Notes: a model not told the origin generated them from the letters alone. DNA of 64,000 nucleotides from Bacteroidaceae bacterium (GCA_017534815.1 JAFXVS010000050.1:1-64000); one strand, 5' to 3'; counted from the first letter of the stretch, positions 1 to 12,490 are shown. Translations and numbers: made by a program.

Positions 1-1302
1 ACAGCTCCTGACACCCAGAGCCGTGATGCCTTAGATGCCGCCATTGATGACTATAACAAGATGTGGACTCCCAACACCAGTTATTCGACGGATGGGGAAA
101 GCTTCCAATCTTATTATAAAGATGTGTCGCTCAGGATGAAGAACAAGCAGGTGGACATCCTGATTGTGGTGGGTATGTTCCTGACTGGCTTTGATGCCAA
201 GACACTCAACACCCTTTGGGTGGACAAGAACCTGAAACTGCATGGTCTGCTGCAAGCCTACAGCAGAACGAACAGAATCCTGAATGCTGTGAAGAACTGT
301 GGTAACATCGTTTGCTTCAGGGATTTGGAAGAAGCTACCAAGGAAAGTCTCGCCATCTTTGGTGATGACAAGGCGGCAGGAATGGTGTTCTTGAAGTCAT
401 ACAAGGAGTATTACGAAGATGGTTATGAGGATGAGCGAGGCAAATGGCATGAGCCTTACATGGCGTTGATTCAGCGGCTGTTGGAGGTGTATCCTGTGGA
501 GACGATTGCCAACATCTTGGATGAGAAGACGAAGAAGGAGTTCATCAGATTGATGGGCGAGATTCTGAGGGTGAGGAATGTACTGGCTGCCTTCGATGAT
601 TTTGATGAGTCTGCTCATCTGGTGGATGAGATGCACTATCAGGACTACTTGGGTTGGTACAACAAACTGTATGATGAGTTCAGACCCACCTCGCATACAG
701 GTGAAAAAGAAACCATCAAGGATGACATCGTGTTTGAGATGGAGCTGGTGAAGCAGGTGCAAATCAACATCAGCTACATCTTGCAACTGGTGCAGGAATA
801 TCACGACAAGAACTGCCAAGACAAGGAAATTGTGGTGAAGATTCAGAAGCAGATAGATGCCAGTCCTGACATGAGAGACAAGCGTGACCTGATCATGAGC
901 TTCATCGAGAGCATGAACCCCCAACCTGGTGCAGATGTGGGTGAGGAATGGTCGCAGTTCATCGAGAAGGAAAAGAAGATGCAGCTGGATGCCATCATCA
1001 AGGAGGAGCACCTGAAACCTGCAGAAACAGAGGCTTTCATGCAGCGGGCTTTCAACGATGGCTATGTGACAGAGACAGGCACAGGCATCGCCAAGATACT
1101 GCCGCCATCGAACCCCTTCCTGCCAGAGAGTGGAGAGAAGAAGCAGACTGTGATAGAGAAACTGAAAGCTTATCTAACGAAATTCTTAAATACGAACGAA
1201 GACTTCTATCCCACTTCGCCGCATACAGCCACAAAAGTGTACATGTTCCCAGCAGAGGAAGAAAGAATGAGCTTGGCAGCCGAAGAAGATGTCGAAAATT
1301 AA
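1..1302 (+). CDS. hsdR: Type I restriction enzyme R subunit, C-terminal part (5' truncated by window edge)
   Basis: The frame is open from base 1, so the gene starts outside the window and only about 433 C-terminal residues are seen. HsdR is the ATP-dependent translocase and nuclease subunit of type I restriction-modification complexes, acting on unmodified foreign DNA. The visible stretch has the end of the second RecA-like motor domain: GMFLTGFDAKTLNTLWVDK and the motif VI-like QAYSRTNRI. An all-helical C-terminal region follows (FVDEMHYQDYL-type segments are not quoted in full here), of the kind that docks the motor on the methylase core. hsdM and hsdS are not in view and would lie upstream. 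The final 60 residues are proline- and lysine-containing and end in an acidic tail. Identification rests on the motor motifs and the overall HsdR pattern. Confidence 0.88.
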   Translation, partial: TAPDTQSRDALDAAIDDYNKMWTPNTSYSTDGESFQSYYKDVSLRMKNKQVDILIVVGMFLTGFDAKTLNTLWVDKNLKLHGLLQAYSRTNRILNAVKNCGNIVCFRDLEEATKESLAIFGDDKAAGMVFLKSYKEYYEDGYEDERGKWHEPYMALIQRLLEVYPVETIANILDEKTKKEFIRLMGEILRVRNVLAAFDDFDESAHLVDEMHYQDYLGWYNKLYDEFRPTSHTGEKETIKDDIVFEMELVKQVQINISYILQLVQEYHDKNCQDKEIVVKIQKQIDASPDMRDKRDLIMSFIESMNPQPGADVGEEWSQFIEKEKKMQLDAIIKEEHLKPAETEAFMQRAFNDGYVTETGTGIAKILPPSNPFLPESGEKKQTVIEKLKAYLTKFLNTNEDFYPTSPHTATKVYMFPAEEERMSLAAEEDVEN

Positions 1303-1503
1303 CGGGCTGAATTTTCAGCCGGTTGAAAGGTTATTTGGTTATTCGGTTATGCCATCGGCACGTACTTCGGCTTTGGCATTGCCCAACTGCTCCTTGTTTT
1401 GGGCGAGAGAATATTTTGATAAATAAATGGCAGATTATAGGACAATTTGCAAAAAAAGTTGTATCTTTGCCCCCAAATTCAATTTTTGAAACGATCAAAG
1501 AAG
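1303..1503. other. Intergenic region between hsdR and rel
   Basis: Just after the hsdR stop lies a short perfect inverted repeat, GGCTGAA-TT-TTCAGCC (about 1305-1320), a possible weak terminator without a T-run. Bases 1350-1400 have coding-like composition: read on the minus strand they give a short Glu/Ala/Lys-rich open stretch ending at a stop, with no start. It may be a gene relic. The rel promoter follows. Confidence 0.4.
1462..1469 (+). promoter_or_regulatory. Promoter -7 element of rel
   Basis: TATCTTTG matches the Bacteroidetes TAnnTTTG element. It lies 35 nt upstream of the ATG at 1504 and downstream of an in-frame TTG at 1447, which argues against the TTG as the start of rel. The -33 TTG is poorly placed. 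Confidence 0.65.
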
Positions 1504-3732
1504 ATGAATATGGAAGAACTGGCTACGTTTAGGAATGAGGAAAGGGTGATGCTGGTGGAGACCGTGAAGCGGTTGCAGGGACTGGTGGCGGAAGTGCTGA
1601 ACCCTGAGGATTTCCACAAGATCAAGGACATTCTGTTTCGCGCTGTTGAAACGGAACATCTGCGTCGTGACAAGTTTGGATTGAACCCGATACTGTTTGA
1701 TTTGCAGACGGCTGTCATCACAGCAGAGGAGGTTGGTCTGAACCGTGCTTCCATCATCAGCATTATGTTGCACAACTGCGTGTCGGTGGGTGTGATTGGC
1801 ATTGAGGAGGTAAAGAAGGAGTTTGGCGAGGATGTGGCGCACATCATTCGTGGCATCCTGCGCGTGAATGAGTTGTATGCGAAGAATCCGTCGATTGAAA
1901 CGGAGAATTTCCGTGACTTGCTCCTGTCGTTTGCAGAGGATATGCGTGTCATCTTCATCATCATTGCTGACCGTGTGAACCTGATGCGTCAAATCAAGGA
2001 TAGAGGTACGGATGAGGAACGTAGGCGTGTGGCAACAGAGGCTGCGCACCTGTATGCCCCATTAGCACATAAGTTGGGCTTGTATCTGATCAAGCGTGAG
2101 TTGGAAGACCTTTCGCTGAAGTACTTGGAGCCTGACGTCTTCTACATGATTAAAGAGAAGTTGAGCGCCACACGTGCTGCCCGCGACCTCTATATAGCCC
2201 GTTTCATTGCTCCTATCGAGGAGAAACTGAAGGAGACGGGACTGCAGTTCCATATCAAGGGACGTACAAAATCGATTCATTCCATCTGGCAGAAGATGCT
2301 GAAGCAGAAGTGCCAGTTTGAAGGCATCTATGACTTGTTTGCCATCCGCATCATCTTGGACTCTGCCCTTGAGAAGGAAAAGCAAGACTGCTGGCAGGTG
2401 TTCAGCATCGTAACGGATATGTATCGACCCAATCCGAAACGCTTGAGGGACTGGCTTTCTGTGCCGAAGTCGAATGGTTATGAATCCCTCCACATCACAG
2501 TGATGGGGCCAGAGGGAAAGTGGGTGGAAATACAGATACGCACTGAACGGATGGATGAGATTGCAGAACGTGGTCTTGCGGCTCACTGGCGTTATAAGGG
2601 CGTGAAGGACAGCGGTACGAAGTTGGAGGACTGGTTGCAGGACATCCGTTCGGCATTGGAACATCATGAGGTGGAAAGTGACGAGAATTTGATGGATCGC
2701 TTCAAGGTGGATCTGTACAGCGATGAAGTGTTTGTCTTCACGCCAAAGGGCGATTTGTTCAAACTGCCGAAGGGAGCGACGGTGCTCGATTTCGCATTCC
2801 AGATACATACCAATGTGGGTGCCCATTGTACGGGTGGAAAGGTGAATGGCAAGAATGTGCATATTGGCACGAAGTTGCAGAGTGGTGACCAGGTGGAAAT
2901 TCTCACCTCGCAGAAGCAGCTGCCTAAACGCGACTGGCTGAACATTGCCATCACACCCAGGGCGCGTGCCAAGATCCGTCAGTCGTTGACAGAGCAGGAG
3001 ATGCAGGTTTCGACCTTTGCCAAGGAAGCGCTAGAGCGAAAGTTCAAGAACAAGAAGATAGAGCCAGAGGAATCGTTGATGATGCGTCTCATCAAACGGA
3101 TGGGATACAAGCATGTGACGGAGTTCTACAAAGCGATAGCAGAGGAAGTGCTGGATGTGAACACGGTCATCGAGCAGTATCAGGAATTGCAAGAGCGGGA
3201 TGCCAACCCCAATGCGTTCTCGACAGAACAGCGCAGTGCTGGCAATTATGTGGCACCCGTTCAGGATGATCATGCGCAGGGCAATGCCGATGTGTTGGTG
3301 CTGGACAACAACCTGAAGGGTGTCGATTACAGTTTGGCCAAATGCTGCAACCCGATTTATGGGGACGATGTGTTTGGGTTTGTGACGGTGAATCGAGGCA
3401 TTAAGGTACACAGAAAGGATTGTCCGAATGCCCAGTTGTTGCGCGAACGGATGGGCTATCGTGTGCTTCGTGCTCGCTGGGCAGGCAAGGGTTCGAAACA
3501 ATATCCTGTCACGCTGCATGTGGTGGGACATGATGACATCGGCATTGTCAGCAACATCACCTCTGTTCTGAACAAGGAGAAGAACGTGATGATGCGTGGG
3601 CTCAGCATTCAGACATCGGAAGACGGCCTGTTCTCAGGTCAGTTGACGGTGATGATTGATGACCAGAACCAGCTGACGCAGTTGATCAAGAAACTGTCTG
3701 CCGTCAAAGGCGTTAAAAACATTGTGCGATGA
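1504..3732 (+). CDS. rel: RelA/SpoT-family (p)ppGpp synthetase with degenerate hydrolase motif
   Basis: A long RSH protein of 742 residues makes the stringent-response alarmone from GTP/GDP and ATP. The order is a helical HD-type domain (about 20-190), synthetase domain (about 235-360), TGS domain (about 395-460, beginning DEVFVFTPKGDLFKLPKGA), a helical linker, a Cys-containing segment (LAKCCNPIYGDDVFGF) and a C-terminal ACT domain. The synthetase core is intact: PKSNGYESLHITV and EIQIRTERMDEIAERGLAAHW. The catalytic His-Asp pair of the hydrolase is replaced by His90-Asn91 (MLHNCVSVG), so hydrolysis is probably lost, as in RelA. The substrate-loop motif reads RLRD, nearer the RxKD class than the ExDD of E. 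coli RelA. The start at ATG 1504 is chosen because the promoter lies between it and the TTG at 1447. The stop overlaps rlmH by 4 nt. Confidence 0.93.
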   Translation: MNMEELATFRNEERVMLVETVKRLQGLVAEVLNPEDFHKIKDILFRAVETEHLRRDKFGLNPILFDLQTAVITAEEVGLNRASIISIMLHNCVSVGVIGIEEVKKEFGEDVAHIIRGILRVNELYAKNPSIETENFRDLLLSFAEDMRVIFIIIADRVNLMRQIKDRGTDEERRRVATEAAHLYAPLAHKLGLYLIKRELEDLSLKYLEPDVFYMIKEKLSATRAARDLYIARFIAPIEEKLKETGLQFHIKGRTKSIHSIWQKMLKQKCQFEGIYDLFAIRIILDSALEKEKQDCWQVFSIVTDMYRPNPKRLRDWLSVPKSNGYESLHITVMGPEGKWVEIQIRTERMDEIAERGLAAHWRYKGVKDSGTKLEDWLQDIRSALEHHEVESDENLMDRFKVDLYSDEVFVFTPKGDLFKLPKGATVLDFAFQIHTNVGAHCTGGKVNGKNVHIGTKLQSGDQVEILTSQKQLPKRDWLNIAITPRARAKIRQSLTEQEMQVSTFAKEALERKFKNKKIEPEESLMMRLIKRMGYKHVTEFYKAIAEEVLDVNTVIEQYQELQERDANPNAFSTEQRSAGNYVAPVQDDHAQGNADVLVLDNNLKGVDYSLAKCCNPIYGDDVFGFVTVNRGIKVHRKDCPNAQLLRERMGYRVLRARWAGKGSKQYPVTLHVVGHDDIGIVSNITSVLNKEKNVMMRGLSIQTSEDGLFSGQLTVMIDDQNQLTQLIKKLSAVKGVKNIVR

Positions 3733-4202
3733 GAGTGACGCTACTGTTGGTCGGGAAAACGGTGAACAAGCATTTCGTTGAGTTGATTGACGAATATGCA
3801 GGACGTGTGAAGCATTACATCGGTTTTGACATCACAGTCATTCCTGAACTGAAGAACACGAAGAATCTTTCCACTGACCAGCAGAAGCAACAAGAGGGAG
3901 AACTGATCTTGAAGCAGATTCAGACGGCAGACCATGTGGTGCTCTTGGATGAGCATGGGAAAGAGTTTCGCAGCGTGGAGTTCTCGACCTGGGTGGAGCA
4001 GAAGATGCAAACAGTCAGCAAACGTCTGGTGTTTGTCATTGGCGGCCCATACGGATTCTCTCAGGAAGTGTATGGTCGGGCGAACGAAAAGATTTCATTG
4101 TCGAAGATGACATTCTCCCACCAGATGGTGCGACTCATCTTTGTGGAGCAACTGTATCGGGCGATGACCATCATGCGAGGCGAACCCTACCACCACGAAT
4201 AA
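3729..4202 (+). CDS. rlmH: 23S rRNA (pseudouridine1915-N3)-methyltransferase RlmH
   Basis: A SPOUT-class methyltransferase of 157 residues, the normal family length. It methylates N3 of pseudouridine 1915 in helix 69 of 23S rRNA on assembled 70S ribosomes. The C-terminal trefoil-knot signature is clear: FVIGGPYGFSQEVYGRA followed by SLSKMTFSHQMVRLIFVEQL and the tail YRAMTIMRGEPYHHE. The start overlaps the rel stop by 4 nt (ATGA), which implies translational coupling and one transcript. Confidence 0.95.
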   Translation: MRVTLLLVGKTVNKHFVELIDEYAGRVKHYIGFDITVIPELKNTKNLSTDQQKQQEGELILKQIQTADHVVLLDEHGKEFRSVEFSTWVEQKMQTVSKRLVFVIGGPYGFSQEVYGRANEKISLSKMTFSHQMVRLIFVEQLYRAMTIMRGEPYHHE

Positions 4203-4270
4203 ACAGCCCATGCGATGGGCGATTACCCTATCTGGAGAGATTGGATAAATAGATAACTTAAATTATATAA

Positions 4271-7516
<3,246 letters not shown>

Positions 7517-7545
7517 GAGTCATTCATCATTAATAATTCAAAGTC

Positions 7546-7845
7546 ATGAAGTTCTGTATTTATTGTGGAAAGCAGCTCCACGACGAAGCCAAATTCTGCA
7601 CAAACTGCGGTGCCAAGGTTTACGCACCAGTGAGTGCCCGTACCTCAGACGACGGCGAGGGGATTGTGATTGACGCCCCAGAAGACGCCACCGTCACCAT
7701 CTCCGAGGTACACGAGACGAAAGCCCCTGACACCACGGGCGAGTTTGTCATCAGCAGTTGGAGTAATCCAGATGCTCAATCATCAGAAGGTGATGCTCAA
7801 TCATCAGAAGGTGATGCTCAATCAACAGAAGGCAATGAACAATAA
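7546..7845 (+). CDS. Small zinc-ribbon protein with repetitive C-terminus
   Basis: A 99-residue protein with an N-terminal zinc ribbon, CIYCGKQL then CTNCGAKV (two CxxC knuckles about 12 residues apart), and no signal peptide. The rest is acidic and low-complexity, ending in near-identical copies of DAQSSEG. It lies 29 nt after the GH2 stop and only 16 nt before the 1503-residue gene, so it is probably co-transcribed with the latter. Zinc-ribbon leaders of this kind often precede membrane or signalling modules, but nothing here fixes a function. Confidence 0.75.
   Translation: MKFCIYCGKQLHDEAKFCTNCGAKVYAPVSARTSDDGEGIVIDAPEDATVTISEVHETKAPDTTGEFVISSWSNPDAQSSEGDAQSSEGDAQSTEGNEQ
7771..7833 (+). 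repeat. Three tandem copies of a 21-bp unit
   Basis: Copies start at 7771, 7792 and 7813 with unit GATGCTCAATCATCAGAAGGT; the third has changes at its 3' end. Being a multiple of 3, copy-number change keeps the frame of the zinc-ribbon protein. Confidence 0.9.
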
Positions 7846-7861
7846 ATACAGAACTATCATG

Positions 7862-10800
7862 ATGAACAAACGTTATTTCATCCTGCTCCTGATGGGAGTG
7901 GTGATGAGCTTTTCAGCCTCTGCCCAAGAGAAAGGAGGGCGTGGGTACTGGACATTGGCCTATTCGAGAACGCTTATTGAAGGTGAGCGTTCCAATGGCG
8001 AGAACACTGGCATCATCGATGGTCGGGATGGGCTGGCCGAGTTCCGCATTCTGCGATTCATGCCAGGCTCCTTCAAGTCCGATGGTACTTATACCGTAGA
8101 GAACAAACAGGATGTGACGGTCATCAATATGGGTGGTCAAAAGACGAAGGAGCAGCGCAACATCTACAGGTTGTCTGTTGGATGGTCGCAACCTCCGCAG
8201 TATGTCAAGATCACAGAGGAGGGCAAGATTGCTCTTGATGTCAAGGCCACGCTCGATGGAAGTCCATACGATCCTGCATCGATGGCCAGAGGCTTCGGTA
8301 TCGTCCAAGAGTATTATGACATCGAGATGGAAGTCGGCATCATGCCGGCAGTCACCGTCGGGAAGTTCACGATGGGTTTCAACCTGATGCAACAGGTGCT
8401 CAGCACATGCGACGGCTCATCAACAGACCTCCTCGAGGAGGCGATGGACAGGGCCATGCAGAGTGCGGGTATCAATGAGGAAGACCTGGAAGATGCCATG
8501 AGGGCAGCCATTGGCGATGACGAAATTGATGCAGAGTGGCACAGTGGTCTTACAGATGCGGCATCTGGAAAGCTCTACAATGACGAGGATTTCGTGTGTA
8601 ATCTGAAGTTGGGCGAGGATTCCTACATGGCGGTTGTTGTGACGACCACATTCCATAGCCGGACTTCTTTCAATACGAACACTTACTCCGTTGTTCAGTA
8701 TTATCTGTATAGGTATGGTGGGGATGATGTCGATGTCACCACCCGTGCTGACGACAAAGACCAATGGCAAACGACTGAAGGAACAGACAGTCTCAGCCAA
8801 GGTGGGGACGATGATGAAGGTGGCGAAAGCAAGGGAACGTCGCTGCCACCATGGGTCATCCCTGTTGCCGTAAGCACTGTTGGCGTTGTGGGCGGCTTCA
8901 CATTGTTACGCGTTCTCCGCAAGAAGGATGAGAAAGATCCGACGAAGGGTGGGGCGAATGACAAGCCGAATGATCCGGCGGTTCCACCCGTCAATGACCC
9001 TGCGAATCCGAAAGAAGAAGCAGCGGTTCCACCACCACCTCCAGTGATGCCGCCACCTCCTCCAGTGACTCCTCCTCCACCACCAACACAAACGAAGCAG
9101 GGTCAGGAGGGAAAGGAGAAGGAGAAGAAGAAGGACGAGAAGCCCAGCACCTACAATATGATTCTCTACAAGGAGTTTGGCGACACCTTGATGGTGGGCG
9201 ATGTTCCTAAGCTTGTCGGTGCCCGAATTGAGGAGATCACTGCCAAGGGCGAAAGGATTGACCGCCAAGACCTGACGGCTCAGATCGAGATTGCGGAGGG
9301 CGACAACATCACCATCGTCGAGAAGGGCAGGTATGACAAGTATCGTGCCGCGCACATCCAGGTGGACGAATTCCCGAAGAAAGAGCCGTTGGAGGGCGTC
9401 GTTTGGTTCGTCTTCACCGCTCCAGGCGGATCGCTGCGCAACAGGGTGGTCTTCAACATCGTGGATGGCGAGGTGCGCTTCAGACAGGACAACCTCACCC
9501 TCCCTGCACGCTACGAGAAGGAGGTGCGACTGCCCTTTGTCGTGGTGGGCATGAACGACGGAACGGCCAAGATTGAGGCGACCATCAAGGATGAACACAA
9601 CAAGGACACGACGGACTACAGTATCAAGACGGAGTGGAGCGAGAAGGATGAATGCTACTACGCCATCATCAAGGATCAGGTGCTCGACCCGAAAAAAGAC
9701 GAGGGCATCGCCGGCAACTATCTCCATTACACCATCAAGATCGAGGCCAGCAAGGAGACCCCCAAGAAGCGTGTCATCAAGGGCGAACTGCCCATCTACC
9801 GCTACTACATGGGTCTGGTGATGCGCATGAACGGCAACGTGAATTGCTTCTACGAGGAGTTCAAGCGCGGCTACCACGACCCCGAACTCAAGGTGCGACT
9901 ATCTGATGGCCAGGACTATGCTCCCGCCCAGCAGGAGTGCTACCTGAAGCTCTATGAATATGATGAGGAGGAGCACAAGCTCTACGTCATCGACCCCACG
10001 CCGAAGACGGTGAAGTGGACGGTGGCCGACATCTCCAAGCGAGGCGGCGCGCAGAAGGTCATGATGGATCTGATCGGCAACGACGTGACGCAGACGGGAC
10101 TGAATGCGACGTTGGCCGCTGCCGGTCTGGGTGCAGACATCGGCTCCCTCGTTTCTCATGCCCACATGGAGGCCTTCAAGGACTACAAGCTGGATCAGCA
10201 GCGCAATCTCCAGTTCCAGCAGCTGCTCAACGGCCTGGGCTTGCAGTTCAAGGCTGAATGGCAGAGCGGCGGCGAAGGCAAGGTCTATTATTTGCTTCGC
10301 TGTGTGAAGGGCGTGCTCGTCGCTCCCAACCGCTTCGATGCCGAGATGGAAATCACCGCCGAGTACAAGGAGAAGACCTATTCCTTCAAGCGCGTCGTAC
10401 ACATCCTCTCACAGCCTCGACGCACCTACGACGACAACTTCACCGAGCGGGCTGCACTCGAGAAGGACGAAAGGATTGAGGCGGGTCTGCACGAGATCGA
10501 GGGCGGTCTCATGGCCGCTGGACTGACGGGTCAGATGGCGCCGCTGCTCTATACCATCCGTCTGCAGCTCGACTTCTACGATTTCGACTACGGCTACGAT
10601 GCCCGCACCATCAAGTCCATCCAGAACTGCTATCTCCACTCCCTGCAGCGGCTCTCCGACGCGGCCAATGAGAAAGTGGCCGAGATGGATGCCGTCGATA
10701 AGCTGGAGAAGTACAGCCTTGACTGGTGGCTCGAGTGGAGCTACCAGGGTCATGACCTCCTGGAGAACATGAACTGGGCGGAGCGCATCGCCTTTGGCAT

Positions 10801-12373
10801 CGCGTCGTTCGGATACTCCGAGCTGGTCTTCAACATCCCTTACCAGATGAAGCAGTGCATCGTCGAGGGCAAGGGCAACGAGACCTGGGTGGATGCCTTC
10901 TGCGTCGGCGCATGGGAAGCCGGCAAGGCCTACCTGATAGAGGCGGGCGTCGGTGCAGGCCTCGGCGCCTTCAAGATTGGCGCCAAGGGTGTCAGCCAGG
11001 GCATCAAGACGACCGGCAAGGGCTTGGCCAACGCGATGAAGACCGCCGGAAAGGAGTCGCTGAAGGCCGGCGGAAAGGTGGCGAAGGAGGCGATGCTGGA
11101 CGGTCTGAAGATGATGAAGGAATACATGAAGGCGGAGGCCAGCGCAGGACTGAGGACGTGGGCCAAGAAGCAGATCACGCTCTGGGAGAAGGGCGCTGCG
11201 GAACGGTTCATCGGAGGAAAACTGAAGTCGTGGTTCTCAGGGACAACGAAGAATGCCGTGAGCGGAGCCGAGCTCAACGCCGCCGAACAGTTCGCCAAAC
11301 GTCAGGCGGTGGAGAACATCGAGAACCTGCAGACCGCGCTCGAGATGTACAAGGCGTATCCGACCTCGCAGAACAAGCTGCTGATGAACCAGTACATCCT
11401 CAAGTGTCAGGCCGACAAGCAGACCATGATGCTGCTCAAGACGCCGCGACTGCTGGGCGACGACCCGCTGCTACAGGGCCTGAGCCTCAAGCCGCTCAAG
11501 CGCGAGTTCAACAGCCTGCTCAAGAAGATATACAGCGAGACCGACGACCTCGTCAAGGCCGACCTCGCCAAGGCCACCGAGGGCAAAGTGCCGTTCAGCA
11601 AGATCCAGGTGCTCAACGCATCGGGGTCGAAAGCCGACCTGCTGAAGGAAGGACTCGACATCACCTTCGACCGCGACATCACCTACTACTGGGTCGAGAA
11701 AGTCAATGGCGTGGATAAGGTACACTACTTCAACCAGACATACGTCGAGAAGCTCTACGCCAAGCACTTCAGGAACATCGTCAACCAGAAGACCTTGCCC
11801 ACCAACACCCTCGGGTTCAACCCGCGCAACCTGACCCCCGAGGCTCTGAAGAAGCTCGAGAGCCAGGAAGCCAAGCAGGCCGCCCTCGCCGCCAAGCTCT
11901 ACGACCAGACCGTCATCGAGGACGTGCTGGGTCATGCCGAGAGCTACGGCGACGACCTCCTCCGCATGGTCAATCCCGAATACCACGCCGTTGCCCTGCA
12001 GAATCCTGCCAAGGTGGCCGACGCCATCTTCAACAAGGGCATGGAGCGCTTCAACTTCGCCGACGACCTCTGGAAACAGGCTCAGGCCAACTCCGGATGG
12101 GAGAAGGAATTCCTCGAAGGCCGCTATGTGAGCGAGATGATGGAGGGTTGCCGCCAGCTCAAGAAGGTGTTCGGGCTCCTCAAGAACCGCGACGCCCAGC
12201 GTCACCTCTTCTCGAAGATTCCTGGCGACGTGGAGAAGGCCGTCAAGATCATCGAGAACCTCGACGGCGTTCAGGTCAAGCTCAGCGACGCCCAGGCCCG
12301 CCTTGCCGAGATGGGCTACTCCTTCGCCGACCTCGCCAAGGAAATCAGCGACCTCGTTTACCAGATCGGATAG
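7862..12373 (+). CDS. 1503-residue exported membrane protein of unknown function, possible toxin-like C-terminus
   Basis: I do not recognise a named family. The start at 7862 (or the adjacent ATG at 7859) gives a good signal peptide, MNKRYFILLLMGVVMSFSASAQ. Residues about 23-300 are a soluble domain. Residues about 330-352 are a single hydrophobic segment (PWVIPVAVSTVGVVGGFTLL) followed by Arg/Lys, predicting C-terminal residues in the cytoplasm. A linker with proline runs (PPPPPVMPPPPPVTPPPPP, about 390-410) follows. Residues about 435-880 look like repeated beta-sandwich domains (VWFVFTAPGGSLRNRVVFNI). A Gly/Ala-rich helical region (about 1010-1110) and a helical C-terminus come next. Near residues 1255-1275 a GS followed by D..D..D (LDITFDRDIT) recalls a nucleotidyltransferase-like core, inference only. 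The 3' half looks richer in GC than neighbouring genes. No immunity-like gene follows; a terminator does. Confidence 0.7.
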   Translation: MNKRYFILLLMGVVMSFSASAQEKGGRGYWTLAYSRTLIEGERSNGENTGIIDGRDGLAEFRILRFMPGSFKSDGTYTVENKQDVTVINMGGQKTKEQRNIYRLSVGWSQPPQYVKITEEGKIALDVKATLDGSPYDPASMARGFGIVQEYYDIEMEVGIMPAVTVGKFTMGFNLMQQVLSTCDGSSTDLLEEAMDRAMQSAGINEEDLEDAMRAAIGDDEIDAEWHSGLTDAASGKLYNDEDFVCNLKLGEDSYMAVVVTTTFHSRTSFNTNTYSVVQYYLYRYGGDDVDVTTRADDKDQWQTTEGTDSLSQGGDDDEGGESKGTSLPPWVIPVAVSTVGVVGGFTLLRVLRKKDEKDPTKGGANDKPNDPAVPPVNDPANPKEEAAVPPPPPVMPPPPPVTPPPPPTQTKQGQEGKEKEKKKDEKPSTYNMILYKEFGDTLMVGDVPKLVGARIEEITAKGERIDRQDLTAQIEIAEGDNITIVEKGRYDKYRAAHIQVDEFPKKEPLEGVVWFVFTAPGGSLRNRVVFNIVDGEVRFRQDNLTLPARYEKEVRLPFVVVGMNDGTAKIEATIKDEHNKDTTDYSIKTEWSEKDECYYAIIKDQVLDPKKDEGIAGNYLHYTIKIEASKETPKKRVIKGELPIYRYYMGLVMRMNGNVNCFYEEFKRGYHDPELKVRLSDGQDYAPAQQECYLKLYEYDEEEHKLYVIDPTPKTVKWTVADISKRGGAQKVMMDLIGNDVTQTGLNATLAAAGLGADIGSLVSHAHMEAFKDYKLDQQRNLQFQQLLNGLGLQFKAEWQSGGEGKVYYLLRCVKGVLVAPNRFDAEMEITAEYKEKTYSFKRVVHILSQPRRTYDDNFTERAALEKDERIEAGLHEIEGGLMAAGLTGQMAPLLYTIRLQLDFYDFDYGYDARTIKSIQNCYLHSLQRLSDAANEKVAEMDAVDKLEKYSLDWWLEWSYQGHDLLENMNWAERIAFGIASFGYSELVFNIPYQMKQCIVEGKGNETWVDAFCVGAWEAGKAYLIEAGVGAGLGAFKIGAKGVSQGIKTTGKGLANAMKTAGKESLKAGGKVAKEAMLDGLKMMKEYMKAEASAGLRTWAKKQITLWEKGAAERFIGGKLKSWFSGTTKNAVSGAELNAAEQFAKRQAVENIENLQTALEMYKAYPTSQNKLLMNQYILKCQADKQTMMLLKTPRLLGDDPLLQGLSLKPLKREFNSLLKKIYSETDDLVKADLAKATEGKVPFSKIQVLNASGSKADLLKEGLDITFDRDITYYWVEKVNGVDKVHYFNQTYVEKLYAKHFRNIVNQKTLPTNTLGFNPRNLTPEALKKLESQEAKQAALAAKLYDQTVIEDVLGHAESYGDDLLRMVNPEYHAVALQNPAKVADAIFNKGMERFNFADDLWKQAQANSGWEKEFLEGRYVSEMMEGCRQLKKVFGLLKNRDAQRHLFSKIPGDVEKAVKIIENLDGVQVKLSDAQARLAEMGYSFADLAKEISDLVYQIG

Positions 12374-12396
12374 GGCAGCCGAGTTGGATACAAGAA

Positions 12397-12437
12397 TCCC
12401 TCGCAAAGCGGAAGGCGATGCGAGGGATGATGTTTTT
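12397..12437 (+). terminator. Rho-independent terminator after the 1503-residue gene
   Basis: A 9-bp perfect stem TCCCTCGCA / TGCGAGGGA (12397-12405 with 12419-12427), then ATGATG and a run of five T. Confidence 0.7.
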
Positions 12438-12490
12438 GTCACATTCGGACAATTCTCAGCTCGATTGTATTAAATTTTGCGCGAAACATG

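Noticed and set aside
1447..1503. TTG start giving a 761-residue Rel
   Set aside because: The promoter -7 element (1462-1469) lies inside this extension and the family begins near the ATG at 1504.
7670..7861. Upstream extension of the 1503-residue protein overlapping the zinc-ribbon gene
   Set aside because: The signal peptide begins at the ATG at 7859/7862, and the extension is only the shifted reading of the 21-bp repeats.
10855..11718. 287-codon plus-strand frame inside the 1503-residue gene
   Set aside because: Arg/Gly/Gln-rich composition typical of a shadow frame in GC-rich coding DNA; the main frame is continuous.
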